A stretch of 64,000 nt of DNA from Cristatella mucedo (taxonomy: Eukaryota; Bryozoa; Phylactolaemata; Cristatellidae): positions 3,278,893 to 3,342,892 of the forward strand of contig WPIO01000044.1 in NCBI GenBank assembly GCA_009760855.2, read 5' to 3'. The notes under the pieces are model-generated. The model saw nothing but the letters and a program-made list of their open reading frames with translations. It did not search any database and was not told the origin of the DNA. The translations under genes and the position numbers were made by a program. This document shows, in pieces, positions 23,999 through 36,599 of the stretch. Position 1 is the first letter of the stretch. The number at the start of each line of letters is the position of its first letter.

Positions 23999-24166
23999 CG
24001 TATAAAGCGATTATACCGTCGATGTCCTCTGGCTGAAGCTTGAAAGAGTTCGTTTTAGGTTTCCGATAAATTGCTTGCATTACGGAGCCCGGCATGTTTG
24101 TATGCATGAGGCCTAGGGAATGGCCAAGCTCGTGAACGGCAACGAACAACAGATGCGTACCATCTT
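23999..24166 (-). CDS. MMP exon 4: catalytic zinc site
   Basis: Acceptor TGCCTTTGTAG and donor GTATGT. The exon contains VAVHELGHSLGLMHTN, the HExGHxxGxxH zinc site of metzincins (three His ligands, Glu catalytic), followed by the Met of the Met-turn in GSVMQAIY and the LQPEDIDGIIALYG helix that ends the catalytic domain. No key residue is missing. Confidence 0.95.
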
Positions 24167-25015
24167 CTACAAAGGCAATGCATTATAGTTGCATGTCATA
24201 TGCTACAATCACAAAGCGTTGCAGCATAATAAGACTAGCATGCATGTGTATGTGTATACTAGGTATTCATATAAGTGTGTCTGCTGGCAACTCCAAAAAT
24301 TCAAGCTATTAAGGACGGGGCTCAATGTGAATATCGATTAAATATGCTTTTGAGTTTGCAAATGAGCTCAAAAATGGTAAGTAATGACCAAGCACAATGT
24401 GGTTTCAAAGCATTTTTATTTAAAGTTGACTTCAAACCACTGCTTGTGAAGGCATACGAATGATTTCGGAATTGTGCAGCAGCAGGGTATCTATACAGTA
24501 GCAACTCCAGCCAGCAATGCAAATGGAAGCAACTGAGCCTAGTGCAATCTCAAACATAGCAAATCATAGCAATAACGCGATAGTGCACTTCAAAGATTTC
24601 TTTCTTCTACGATGCTTACTTTGAATTTTGACGTCATTTAAAGAAAAACGACGTAGTTTTGTTAGATTTTAGCCTTTGAGAAAATCTGCATTGGCTACAC
24701 CACTGCTTTGATTGCGCTTGTGTGGATTAAACTATAAGCACACACTGGTGCTTTACTGATCACGTTAAGAGTGGACACGGTTCAGCACTTATGCATTTGC
24801 ATGTCGTATGAATTTAAAACGGAAATGCTGCATTCTGACATGCAAACCAGCCACATTTTACAACGTGCTTTAGCCCCCGGAGAGAACCTGAAATTAGCTA
24901 TGTGCACCAGCATAGAACCTGATGGTGCCATTACACTTAAGCATGCGTTGTGATCTCCATGAGCTGGGATGCATGTATGGCAAGGCACTTTGCAGAAGCG
25001 GCTGTTTACACATAC

Positions 25016-25111
25016 GAGTGATGCTCTCAACCCATTTCTCTTCATCGTCAAAATGTGCGTCTCCATCAATGTCATCTTTTCCAGGGTAAAAGGCATGGGC
25101 CAGTGTGCCAC
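25016..25111 (-). CDS. MMP exon 3: structural zinc/calcium segment
   Basis: 96-base exon with acceptor TTTTTTGTAG and donor GTATGT. It reads [17 protein letters not shown] then AHFDDEEKW. These residues carry two structural-zinc His ligands (AHAF and DAHFD) and calcium-binding acids. Phases match exons 2 and 4 (codons split Gly and Gln). Confidence 0.93.
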
Positions 25112-25649
25112 CTACAAAAAATAGTCATGAGCAGCTTATTGAGGGGGCCTTAGCTAATGGAACAGCTAATGGAACAGGTGGCTAGCATTAGCAGCTAACA
25201 GGGTCCCCCAGTAGCTCAGGCGTTAGCAACTAATCGCAAGTATCGGTAGAGTAGGCGTATTCTTTCTTTTGCCAAGTGACATAGCCCATATCCGAGTGTC
25301 GATTCCGTGTGAAATAAGTAGGTCTTCGCCAACTGCGTTTTTCGGCATTATCCTATGTATTGTTACCAAAGGGGTCACGAGTACATAGGCTTTCGCTGAA
25401 CCGAGGTACCGGGAGAATGGAAGTGTATACTGAACTTCTTTAACAAGCCCACAATGTTGCTGTGAGTACAGCGTACTCTTGTACCCACTCTCCTCGCAAA
25501 CAGTCTCCTAAACAAACACACGGACCTTGTCTTATGTGCGGGCACAACTTCAAAGGAAATACTGTTCCTGTACTTGTGGCCAAGTTGCCGATGACCTCTC
25601 CATGTTAACTTGTGATTAACTCGTGCCTACACAGCGTCTTTCACTGCCT

Positions 25650-25885
25650 TCACACTGTCGTCGCTTTAGGAGTTCTGTGTTCAGTCCTCTTCTTTTCACA
25701 TTTTATACTCACCATCTGGCGATGTGATCGGCAAGCACAATCTATGCTTCCACTTCTACGCAGTTGTCACTGTGATCGGCAAGCACAATATATGGTTTCA
25801 CCTCTATGCAGATATCACTCGGTTGTACCTTTGGTTTGATCCCTCCAACCCCTCGAGCACGTCGAATTCTCTACATGCCTCAGCT
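25650..25885 (+). mobile_element. LINE-A RT fragment, 5' half of an interrupted copy
   Basis: Plus-strand pieces read RT palm sequence after the YADD block (…YADITRLYLWFDPSNPSS…). About 55 bases containing 'tgatcggcaagcacaat' are duplicated in tandem. The copy continues at 26.6 kb after a LINE-A inserted in the opposite orientation. Confidence 0.7.
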
Positions 25886-25889
25886 TCAT

Positions 25890-26585
25890 GCATTATATTA
25901 TAATAATATTAATTTAATAATGCACTTGACAAAGCGCCCTCAGAGAACTCAGAATCAGAGAGCTCAGAATCTCTTTCTAGGTGCTTTACATTTGCAGCAA
26001 AGGGAAACGCGATTGAATCGTGAGTAATATCATGCTTGATAAACAACATGAATAACATGGTTAGGGGTGACATGCACAGGGTCAGCATGCAAATGTGGTT
26101 AGTGGCAGCATGCACAGTGTCAGCACGTATAAGCACATCAAGGATGAATCACAGGGACCCACTAAATTCTGCCCTAAATAGGTGTGTCTTTAAGGTGTTT
26201 TTAAATGTGTTCAAGTCAGCGGATGCTCTGACACAAGTAGGGAGTGAGTTCCAGGCTTTGGGAGCATACGAACTAAATGCACGGTCTCCAAAGGATTTGA
26301 GGTTTGTACGAGGTATTGGTAAACTATTGGATTCCAAAAAGCGGGTGGTACGACGCTTGGCCTGGTCGGGTAGTAGATCTGAGAGATAGGCTGGAGCCAA
26401 AGAATGAAGTGACCTAAAAGTGAGCGACAAAACCTTGATGTCGATCCGTTGCTTGATTGGTAGCCAGTGCAGGTCGGCGAGAAGTGGTGTGATTTGGCAA
26501 CTGCAATGCTCACGACAAACATTCCGAGCTGCGGAGTTAATCGCCTGATAGCACCTGCCGGTAGGCCAGCAAGCAGTGAGTTACA
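25890..26585 (-). mobile_element. LINE-A 3' end inserted in another LINE-A
   Basis: Minus-strand, 5'-truncated copy with AT-rich tail near 25890-25920, the duplicated 'agaactcagaatc' in its tail, 3' UTR and RT C-terminus (26149-26430, well preserved, …LAPAYLSDLLPDQAKR…). It splits the plus-strand LINE-A. Confidence 0.85.
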
Positions 26586-27180
26586 TCCACGCATGGATGG
26601 CAGCAAACTTTCTTAAATTCAATGACTAAAAATCGAACTTACTCGTTATAGGCACACTAAGTATAATTCAGCAATGGGAAAACTTAGTGCTCAAAAATCG
26701 CTCTGCCAGCATATCTACTGTTGAATCTGCACAAAATCTAGGTGTCATATTTCAAAGTGACCTTTCATTAGACGACCACATCAGGTCCACAGTCAAGTCT
26801 GCCTACTTTCCTACTTTCAGCTACATAACGTTGCTAATTAGTGCTTGTTTAGACAGGCATGGCACATCTAAATTTGTCCATGAATAACATTCCATCTTTA
26901 CTTCTGTTACTCACTGCTTGCTCGCCTACCGGCTTGTGCACTCTGGCGCTTACAGCTTGTGCAAAACTCTGCAGCTAGGCTTGTCTATTGTGAGCGTTAC
27001 AGTGGCCACATCACATCCCTTCTCGCCGACCTGCACTGACTGCCAGTCAAGCAACGCATCGACTTCAAGGTTTTGTCACTCACTTCCAGGTCCCTTAATT
27101 TTTTGGCTCCAGACAACCTATCAGAACTACACAGCCACCAAACCAAGAATCGTGAAACCTGCTGTTCCGACTTGAATCGT
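26586..27180 (+). mobile_element. LINE-A RT fragment, 3' half of the interrupted copy
   Basis: Resumes the plus-strand ORF: HAWMAANFLKFND near 26590, SAQNLGVIFQSDLSLDDH and STVKSAYF at 26730-26815, and the later RT blocks up to about 27170. Two frame changes. Confidence 0.75.
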
Positions 27181-27339
27181 TAAGTCAAACCCATACGAAC
27201 CTTAACACCGTTGGAGACCGTGGCTGCTGGACGGAGAGACAACCGGCTCCAGGTTGGTAGGCAGGCGTGCTGGCACTATGCAGTTGACTTAACAAAGAGT
27301 GAATGTGACGCAAAGGCGGTTTACCATGTCAAAGAAAAT

Positions 27340-27500
27340 AATAATATATATATATATAATTCGTTTGTATAGCGCTCTAAGAGAACTCAATCTCTATTCA
27401 GGCTCTTCACTTATGCCACGGGGCTTGAGCCCACGACCTCGGCTACACCTTGATCAGGGCGAGCACTTTAACCAATGCGCCAAACCAGCTCGTCTTATAC
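27340..27500 (-). mobile_element. SINE-A copy
   Basis: Minus orientation; B box GGGCTCAAGCCCC on the minus strand and the shared 'gcgctctaagagaactcaatctct' tail on the plus strand, preceded by (TA)n. Moderately conserved. Confidence 0.75.
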
Positions 27501-27699
27501 TCTCTCTATCCTCTCTCTCTGGTTCACTATCTCCTTTTGGAACGCAACTTCAAATTCCTGTAAAATTCTCTGAAACTTCCTACTTGCTCCGGTCTTTAAC
27601 CGTTTCTCTTGGTTTGCAACTAGAAGTGCCACACTGAATGCTGGCTCAAGGAATTGAAGTCACTATTGTCCGCATCAGAATACTTTCCTTTGCATGTGA

Positions 27700-28850
27700 G
27701 ATTAACGTCCCTTTAATAGCATAGGGCCATTGTACCAAGAATTCTGCTCATTCACAAAAATCCAGATGTCACGCTGTGCCTTCGACATTACATCGGTACT
27801 CGAGGGGTCAAGGGTGGAGTGATTCCCGTGCTGTATAAATGCAGACTTGTATGTACTACTGCCGTGTTCTGTTACAACTCTATTACATCTACACTGCTTA
27901 AATTTGTTAGCGTTTGAAAAGCATGACCATTTCATCTGGAGCACCGACTTACATCCATCACGACCTGCATACCAACAAAGTCTCCTAGTCCAGCATCACG
28001 TTTGAGGTGTTCTATGAGTAGGAGTTTATTTTTATCGTTAGGTTTTGAAAATTAGCCGTCCAAAATCTGGGGGTTAAGTTATGATAGGCAATATTTCAGT
28101 TTATCTGCCGCTGCAGCGAATTCCAGTGGTTTCAAACGAAATTTAAGCTGATTGTCATCAGCATAAAAGTTATAAACTCAATTAAATTTATAAAAGTGAT
28201 AATCAATTTTTCGAGAGGCTTGGTATAAAGGGAGAATAGCTAGGTAATGGGAACAGACCCTTGTGGAAATCCGCAGGTGACCGGTCAGCTGGATAAAACG
28301 TCACCAAAACGCGACATTGATTAAACACGACTGGATGAGTACGATTCATACCACGACAGCCAGTGTCTGCCAGACCGATCGTTTGTCCGCGATCGTTCAA
28401 GTAAGATATCAGATAAAAACTGTCGAAAAAGCTTATAGGTCAAAAGTGGTCATGGCACTAAAATTATAATCATTGTTGCTGATTCGGACGTCGTTGGTCG
28501 CATGGAGGAGAGCAGTTGTGTCGGCGGTCTTGCTTGACGCCTGGCATAAGCTTGTTTGACAATTCATTTTTCAGTCTATTCTACAGCCTGATGCTTAGTA
28601 ATTATCTTTCCGAGAGTCATTTATAAAAAGAAAGAAGGGAAACTGGACGAAAGTTTGCTTAGTGTACTATGAATTCAAAGCAGGCTTTGGAAGTATTGGC
28701 CGAACAATCGCCGATTTGAAAGACTTCGGAACAAGGCCGTTATCCAGAGAAGCATTAAAAACCAGCCCAACAGCGAAAACAAGAAAGGGGATGATGCATG
28801 GTCTTCAGGAAATGAGCTCTTTTTATTAGACTTTATCGTGTAAATAAGAC
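27700..28850 (-). mobile_element. LINE-C: third RT fragment
   Basis: Minus-strand broken reverse transcriptase distinct from LINE-A and LINE-B. Near 28240-28290 it reads TCGFPQGSVP and near 28130-28170 VYNFYADDNQLKF, i.e. the GxPQGS and YADD motifs. Several stops and frameshifts. The ORF at 27702-27944 lies in its continuation or just after it. Confidence 0.6.
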
Positions 28851-29146
28851 GAAATCTAAATACACGGATTTGGAGAAAAAAGACAGCCTCAATTCAATTT
28901 TGCGAAACATTGGAATCTTTCTTTCAATTATAGAATGATTAGAGTGTGTTTTAGTATAAAAATATTTAAGCTGAATTCAACACAGGAAATTGTCCAGTTT
29001 AGTGTACACATTAAGGACACAAAATAGTGGCAGTACCGATAATGATGGCAAAGTACACCATGGGCAGACACCTCATTGCAATGACATTTTAAGGAGGGAA
29101 ACTTGATCTGGGTCAGTAATCAACCATTTGGTGGTTGACCACTTAC

Positions 29147-29346
29147 CTTTTCCATCAAATGGAGAGCCATCTCCATGGTTCCGATTGACAAATTTGATTC
29201 GAATATCAGCATGCACTGACTTGGTGCTTGGGTCAGGTGCAACTTCCTGGAAGGTAAGAGGGGCAACAGACCCCCAAACCTCAAAGGCAGCCTTTAAGAT
29301 TCTGCGTGTTTCACTCTGGCTGATAAGGCTCGTGTAATCTGTAATT
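29147..29346 (-). CDS. MMP exon 2: N-half of catalytic domain
   Basis: Acceptor TTGACTTGCAG; donor GTAAGT. Reads ITDYTSLISQSETRRI, AAFEVWGSVAPLTFQEV, ADIRIKFVNRNHGDGSPFDG. These are the usual strand, helix and the zinc/calcium loop (HGDGSPFDG with His and Asp ligands to the structural zinc). The first base completes the Thr codon of exon 1; the last base starts the Gly codon of exon 3. Confidence 0.94.
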
Positions 29347-29399
29347 CTGCAAGTCAAACCAAAGATTTCCTCAACCCAATGCAATAACATGCATGCAAG

Positions 29400-32300
29400 C
29401 GCTGGTGCACGCGTACAACGAGTAATTGCTGGTATGTCAAGTGTTAGCGTGCATAAAAAAATGCATGCACAAGCTACAGCATTGATTGAGAAAAACCTTA
29501 GCTGAAGCCAAATTTACGCGGTCGTTTTCTTCTCGGTCCTTGTCTAGCTTTTATTTTTAGTGCATAGGCTGCCAAGACTGGTAGAGTGGTCAAAGACCGA
29601 TAGAAAACCGACGAAGACCTGCGAAACTGGGAATACTTCTAATTCTTGGCCGAGACCGACAGTAGACCTAAGAAACCCAGGAAAAAATACAACCAATTAT
29701 TGATTTTTTCACGGCACGTCTTCTTTGTTTCTTCGAAAGAGTTGGCTTATGACTTAAGGTTCAAGTCATCTGTAATTCTACGCACGAGTCCCCCAACGTG
29801 GGCACTACAAGTGCAGGCTATATAACCATATTTGAGGTGGCGAACGGTGAAGTCCACCGCTGAAAATTTAAGTTAGACGGTAAGCCGTTGACAAAGACTG
29901 GCCTTAGGGCAATGCTTACGCTCCCAGTAATTTTTGGGACACGTGGCTTTAAAGGCCATACAAATGCTACTTTTTGGGAGTACGGTAGCATCAATCGCAG
30001 AGATGTGGATAGCATGTGGAGATGATAAATGCTAGCTAGGCCACAATCGACTATCGCTTTCCGGTGACTACTCTGTCGTTGAAGTTTGTAGGATGCTAGT
30101 AGGACTAGAACAGACTGAAAAGTAAACTCTATGCAAGAGGATCAATCAAAGCAGGAACACGAAAAATCCGAGAGTGTAAAACCCGCTCAAGATAGGTAAT
30201 ATGTATGGTTGTCTAAATGGTATTGATCGATTGATCGATAGCACTGGTCCACAAGCATTAGCAAAGAACGGTCACTATACCTACTTCCTAGACTCTAAGA
30301 CTAAGCACGCAGCTGCACAAAGCAGCAGTGGACATTACAAGGTGTCACTCTGTCAATGAGAAAACAGCTCTGAGTGACGATTAGTGCCTTCTAAAAGAAG
30401 GAAATATGGAGACTCTGTTGCCATAGTTTGGGCCACTCATTCAGTAAACAGCACGATAGTCAAAAACCGCTCTAGCAGTAAGGTGCACGGTCTCACCAAT
30501 TCTGGGACAGAGTGCTCAGAAGGTAGCAGTGCACAAAGACAGTGACCTGCACTACACATATATAGCTGCACAGAAGACTACGACACTTTCAGGATTGACG
30601 GTTTAAGCACGACCTGCTATCGGAAATACAATTCCAAGATCCCGTGTACATCTTGTTTTTATGGAGAAAATGCTGAGGCAAGAAAAAATGAAGAAAATGG
30701 TAGATGTGAAACAATACACAAAGGGATAATGAATGCTAAATAAATTTTTATTTTCTCGTGGCGTGGCATGTTTAGTGGCTGATCCAGATTTTTCATCTAG
30801 GGGTAAAACCTGCAAAATATATGCCGTGAAATGGCCAAAAAATGGGTCAACAATGAAATTTTTCCTATTACAAGCAAACTAGTTGTAAATGCAATCACAA
30901 ATTTTGGTGGGTAAAAGAAGATCAGAACGTGGTAAATAACGTATTTTATATAAGACCTATTAGCTCTGGAAGTAGTAAATTGAACTAAATAGAATGATTT
31001 TTTTTGAAAAATAATAGCATCCGAACTGCGCTTTTGGCGAACTTGGTAAATATCAGCTACTAAGTCTTAAACAGACCAGTATAACATCACTTTAGGCCAA
31101 TAAAAAGGGTTACTTTTTAAAAATAATGACATGCCTCTCAGAGGTCAACCGTTCCAACTGGTAGTTATATCAAAAAGCGTAAACCCGATCGCGTCAAGTC
31201 GCCATGCTTCGTAGCGCATATTTACACTAAGCGCCCACCTTCGGCAAACGACTATACCAGCTTATATCGCCTTTTTTCCTTGCCATAGATATGTTTACAT
31301 AGGTAAGTTTACATTAGCTCACAAACCGAAAGTCACTATCATTCGGCAACTAGACTATTGTTGGGGATAATATATAGATCAATTACTGCCGCCGGAGCAG
31401 TAGGAGTCCATTATCACCGCACCTACTGAATCCTGGGATCTCTAATCAGGTTCGTGTAGCAGCCATTGAACTCGCTGGAAGACGTCAATGGTGCCGCAGT
31501 ACCGGCGGCCGGTCAGCTAGTGATTTAGCTTGAACTAGCGAATCGTCCACCGTAAACCAGTCTGCAAATATCAAGTAAATTCTATTCAAGGGGAATTAAG
31601 GTGATTTTAACTTCTTATTGATAGATAAATATTTCCCTTGTTGTTTGTGAAAATTTGCACTCCGATTGTTCCATTAGTATTGGAGAAATACAAATGCATG
31701 TGTTGTGAAGGAGATAAATCATATAGCGGGAGGTGCATAACTCCCAACCCCCTCGCCATGTACCACATTCCCGGAAATTCGTCTTTATAGTTGTTTTGGG
31801 AAAATTTTGAAAAATATTCATGTAGGCGGGCTAGGCCTGAAATTAATCAACAATTATAGCATAAAATCGTTGTGTTTACTAGACACAGACTTTATGGTTG
31901 CTCATCGAGTGTAAATAAGCATAATTTCATCATTGGTGGGGGTTGGGGGCATGCTGGAATAGGGTGCTGCTCAGATCGCTGCCACACAGAGGTGGGGGCA
32001 AATGACCCATACCCTCTGGCTATGCTACTGGATGGTACATGTGGTTCATCACTGAACCAGTGAACTCAATAAATATACTTCCGCAATGCTCTAGTCTAAT
32101 TTCTGTGCTCCAAAAGCTTTCAATCCTAATAGAGGACTTGAATCAAATTAAATCAGAGAGAAGACACTGGCGATGCCTGTTACCATCATCAAACACCATC
32201 GCTAGCGATCTTTAAGCTCTTAGCCAACTGTATCTTAGCAAGCAGAGCTCACAGCAATTTGTCTGCCTTTTCAAGTCCATTCTGCAATCCCTTATCATGG

Positions 32301-33000
32301 CCTAGGTGCTGTATGAAAAGAGCCTCGCCATTTAGTATTTTAAAAATATACTGTAGCGTCCCCAGAATCTAAGTCAATTGCCATAGCACTGCGCACCTAA
32401 GAACGTAGCGAGTGCTTGTCCTTTCGGATACATGACAAAAGCTGGCATACGGTGCTAGCATCTCATCATCAAGCACATATAGCAAGACGTAAGAGCAGCA
32501 AACCGCAGAAGCCACAAGGAAGGGCAAAGGTATGGCAACGCTATCAGAGCACGACATCAATCAAGGACGCTCGTAACTAAATTATGAGTTTTAATCCTCA
32601 ACTTAAAGTGGTACATTCCGAAGCCACACAGGGCCTACATGTGCGAAGCGCCAGCCATAGAGTGCAACTGACTACTAACTTATTCGTATCCTCTCTCTCT
32701 GGCCCAGACCACGGATTATGTCATATCCGGTTCTTAACTTTTATAATTCAGACACCGCTGACAATCTCTAGCACTATCACGGACTGGCTGATCTAACATG
32801 CCAACGTCTCACTAAGAAACTCCAGCATGATACATCTCAAGAATGCCGTTTACAGGCTACGATTAATTAGCAGCATAATCATAAGTAATTCAAGTTTCGA
32901 TTACGGTAGTCTTTGTATGGTTCCTACGAAATGCATTACCCATTGGCGAGCACAGAGGCTACTCAGTCACCGCCCTATGGGCCCCCGGGCTGGTGCAGCC
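29400..33000. other. MMP intron 1, mostly unassigned
   Basis: No gene recognised. Short ORFs (30603-30815, 31615-31821, 31872-32063, 32584-32796) have no domains. 'attgatcgattgatcgat' at about 30223-30240 is a small repeat. No LINE or SINE is clear enough to call. Confidence 0.4.
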
Positions 33001-33037
33001 GGGTCGTGGCCAGGGCAGGTGCCAAGCTACGACTCAC

Positions 33038-33369
33038 GTCCAACTGATGAGGTTCTTTTTCCAGCGAAAATCTGACCGGGCAAACCTCCGCAACCTCCGG
33101 CGAGCTGCAGCACGCCCAGCAGCTGAGATCGAGTGTCGCTGGCTCAGCGCTGCAGCAGTCGAGCGTGCTCGAAGTAGGTTGACGTTGTCTGGGAGACCAC
33201 AACGTGGCATTTGCATCAGCGATACGGTTTGCTCATCAGCATAACCGGTCTCATTGAGACCACCCATGAATTGGAGATCCTTGATGGCTTGCTCAAGCTT
33301 GTCGCTCGACAGAAGCTGATTTGCTCTCATTTCTGATGCTGGCAGGTAGTTGTATTTGGCCAAGTAGCT
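33038..33369 (-). CDS. MMP exon 1 found: prodomain, cysteine switch, furin site
   Basis: Acceptor TTAATTTTACAG; donor GTGAGT. Starts SYLAKYNYLPAS, continues AIKDLQFMGGLNETGYAD, and carries MPRCGLPD, the cysteine-switch motif that keeps MMP zymogens inactive by binding the active-site zinc. After it the linker includes ARRRLRRFARSDFRW, with an RRLRR that fits a furin-type cleavage site, so activation in the secretory pathway is likely. It ends in phase 2 inside a Thr codon completed by exon 2. The exon has phase 0 at its start; the signal peptide must come from an upstream exon. Confidence 0.94.
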
Positions 33370-33489
33370 CTGTAAAATTAATAACGGAGGACTTCTGGCA
33401 TGTAGCAGCCTTATCAACAGGTAAGTACTCCTTTATCAATGCAAGATTAAATAGCTGAAGACTGCTGATAATAATCCTGTTAAGAATAA

Positions 33490-34860
33490 AACATTTATCT
33501 AGCACCCTATAAGAACTAAACCTTTTCTGGGCAATTTATATATGATAGACAGGAAGCATACCCATTGGTTAGATATAAACTGCGCAATTTCAGCATGTAT
33601 AAGCACACAAAGAAAAAATCACATGGATGGAGCAAATGCTTTGACGAGTGGTGCTTCTTTAGCTGCTTTTTAACTGCCAAGTGAAGGAGTGTCGCGACAT
33701 CAGTTGCTCGTGAGCTCCACAATTTCGGAGCCTAAGTACTGGATGCAGGGTACCCACAAAATTTGAGATTGGTCAGAAGCACAGCTACACAATTTGAGCT
33801 AATAGAGCAAGAGGGATGATGGGAAGCCTAAGGAGGCAGTATGTTTACACGAGTCAAGGCCAGAGAACGAAGGGACCTGCAAGTTGGTGACCAAAACCTT
33901 GAAGTCGATGTTTGATGGGGAGCTGGAGCAGATTAGTGAGAAGTGGTGTGATATGGTAAGCGACATTCGCGAAAAAAAGCCTAGCTACAGAGTTTTACCC
34001 GACTGTGTTTTATTGTAGACTCAAGTCCTGAAATTAGCGAGTTACAGATGTCTAGATGGAATGTCACAAAGCATGGACAGGCCTGGCTATGATATCCATA
34101 TCTATGCAAGGCCTGATTTTTGCAATGTTACGTAGCTGAAAATGTGCAATTAGGCAGATTTGACCATGACGTCAAGTGTTCACCTAGTGACGGACCATTT
34201 TTTTAGAACAGAACACTCAGATTACAAGCGATTGCTCCAGAAGATGTGCTTTCCTAGCCGATTTTGAGGGTTAGGTTTTCTAATTTCTGAATAACAGGGT
34301 GCGCCATAAGTAGTAAGTTGGTTTCTATTTTCATTCTATTCGACCAAAATTGCCACTAAAAAATGTGAATGTAAGCAATACATGCTGCTAGCGAGTTGAA
34401 AGAAAGTTTGACATGCTGAAAGTAGGGTGGGTTCACAGCACTAGTACTGTTTTGTGTCATATGTACAAAAGTGAAAGGCTGAATGACGCTTGTCAATAAA
34501 TCTACAGAAGAATGCTTTAATTTTGAAAAAAGTGGACTTAGACCAGATTCCTGGGGTACCCCATACTTTAAGATCACTGGATGACCGTTGACTACTGACC
34601 TCTTTGCTCTGAACTCTCCTAAGATAGTTTATAAACCATGGCAGTGCAGTGCAAGTTATGGACGAAATGACTAGCGCTCAAAAAGAACTGGTGGTCAGTT
34701 CTTATCAAAATCTGATGAAATATCCTCCAGAACTAGCAAAGAGACTCTACTTAGAATTTCTGAGAAGGTCGTTACATACCCGCAGAAATACAAACTAAGG
34801 TTCTGTGCTAGAGAAACCAGGGACGACACGGCTGAACGTTGACATCCTAAGTTGAGCGCC
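33490..34860 (-). mobile_element. divergent LINE-A-like copy
   Basis: Minus-strand element: tail near 33500-33540, C-terminal region, and near 34540 LKYGVPQESGLSP, a mutated PQGSxLGP palm motif. Far more diverged than the other LINE-A copies, so it is old or a sister family. Confidence 0.65.
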
Positions 34861-35530
34861 TTTTTATATTTAGTACCTGGAGTTTAGCACTGCTTATCAG
34901 CGTTACATAGCAGTCTTTAAAGAGTGGCTGTTGAGCAATCCATAAATACAAGATTTTAGAAACCTCCTATGAGTTTCCATATCAAGACCCAACATATTAA
35001 TATATTAATACCATGGCCCTGTAAGACCAACTTAGAACCTTTGCAAGGCCACAAGTAAATGTCTCAACCTTCTTTCTTGGTCTAGTGGCTGTATATACAG
35101 CCACACCGTGAAGCTTTGGGCTTTTGGGTGGGACCTGGCCAACCTCTATAACTGCACTCTATAACTATAAGCCCCACCCGGAAAGCTTGGTAGCCAGAGA
35201 TTGCGGTGGCAGGTCTTCTTCCACGTCTTCTTCCCCTTCTTTTTCTCCCTGTCAGCCTACCACCGTCTATCGGTGTAGCACGTCGTTAGTCCTGCTTCGA
35301 TTTGCCAGCTTCACAAGTATTTGTCACGAATCTGCAAGGAATGTCACAGATACCTGAGGCGCTGCGTTGGTTACGCAACGGCTTAAGTTCAGGAGCCGGT
35401 ATAGCCTGCTAGCGACGATGAGTAGGGGTGTGGCCGGTTTATCGCCTATTGACATTTATAGTCTTTTTTATCGTGATGTGACCAGTATACGGCCTGTTGA
35501 GTCTTTATAGCCAAAGTTTGAATGCATTAA
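34861..35530. other. unassigned stretch
   Basis: No recognised gene. A 77-codon plus ORF (35124-35357) has no domain. Confidence 0.3.
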
Positions 35531-35539
35531 ATGGTCGAG

Positions 35540-35720
35540 GTAGTAGGGTAATAATATTGTACATTTGTGTAGTGCCTTCAGAGAACTCAATCTCTTTCTA
35601 GTCACTTTGCATAAGCTGTAAAATAAGCATAAATTAATAGTTAGTCGTAACATGCACGATGTCAACAAGCATAACATGGTTAGAGGTGACATGCACAACG
35701 GCAGCGTGCGAAAGAAGAAA
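35540..35720 (-). mobile_element. LINE-A tail fragment
   Basis: Plus strand 'tttgtgtagtgccttcagagaactcaatctctttctag.cactt' plus part of the 3' UTR, as at 50.07 kb. Minus orientation. Confidence 0.65.
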
Positions 35721-36599
35721 ATGAGGTGGAAGAATGAGCTACAATCCGTCGCGTGAAGTTCGTTCTGGCTTGTTCTCGTCGTTGGGCACAAATGCGTCGT
35801 CGTGGTTTCGTCGCAAGGTCGTGTACATTTTGCCATTGCATTAATGCTGAGACCATACTACTGAGAGCTCGATGATCTCTCTGCTCAGTTTCATGGCTCA
35901 ACCATAAAGATTGGAAGAACGTCATTTCGGCTGCATGCTAACCGAGTCAGCTACGATTTCCAATGGTTTCCTGTTGGGTACGGACACAGCAGAAATCAGC
36001 TGCTTAGATCTGCCTTGCCGGATTTCCCCTGCCACTGAATCAGATACCAACTTAGCGGCAACACAGGCTGCCAGTAATGGATCAGACACCGTTATGGCTA
36101 AAGCGTTTGACAAAGTAGTATATAAATTAGGAAGGTTCTCTCATGCCTAGGGCCATATGGAATCCGCACTTTCGGAAAATCTTTGCTCTAATCGGATTTG
36201 GGACTGGAGCTGAGATATTCTTCAAGAATTTGGATTGGCTTCCCTCATTCAGAGTTTTGAAAAGTCAATTTTTAGGTATCATCATTGATTAATGGCTGTC
36301 CTCCCCCCCCCCGCGGTAGAACTAACGGCAGGGTGGTTTGGTGGATTTAGTGTTTAGGTTGAATGGGTGAAAAGCGGCTTGGTGTATTAATGGTCAAGAT
36401 TTAGGCTCGAGGTATGACGCTTTATGGCTTCACAGCTAGCTGCAAAGACATGTTAATGGTGTAAGATTTATCGCTTCGCAAAAACTTTGGCAGATTTAGG
36501 GTTTTATGGCTATTCAAACAAGGGTAGGCTTAGAGTTATGCCAGGGAATTTTATTGGTTTGCATGTAAATTCTGATGGCCTGCACATAGACTGCGGTTT

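Larger units (their letters stand above)
10975..33369 (-). other. matrix metalloproteinase gene (span of eight exons found)
   Basis: This is the only clear protein-coding host gene in the window. Exons at 33369-33038, 29346-29147, 25111-25016, 24166-23999, 21963-21835, 18276-18149, 12093-11943 and 10975-11247 total 1477 coding bases, about 492 residues. All adjoining exon phases agree. Domain order is prodomain with cysteine switch, furin-type basic site, zinc-protease domain without fibronectin repeats, Pro/Thr-rich hinge, then hemopexin repeats 1 to the start of 4. Such enzymes cut extracellular-matrix proteins outside the cell. The signal-peptide exon and the last exon are missing from my reading. 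Splice sites were picked by eye; the donor of exon 5 (21835) is the least certain. Introns are long and packed with transposon copies. Confidence 0.9.

Noticed and set aside
32975-33244. ORFs overlapping MMP exon 1 on both strands
   Set aside because: Shadow frames of a GC-rich exon; the minus frame with the cysteine switch and splice sites is the gene.
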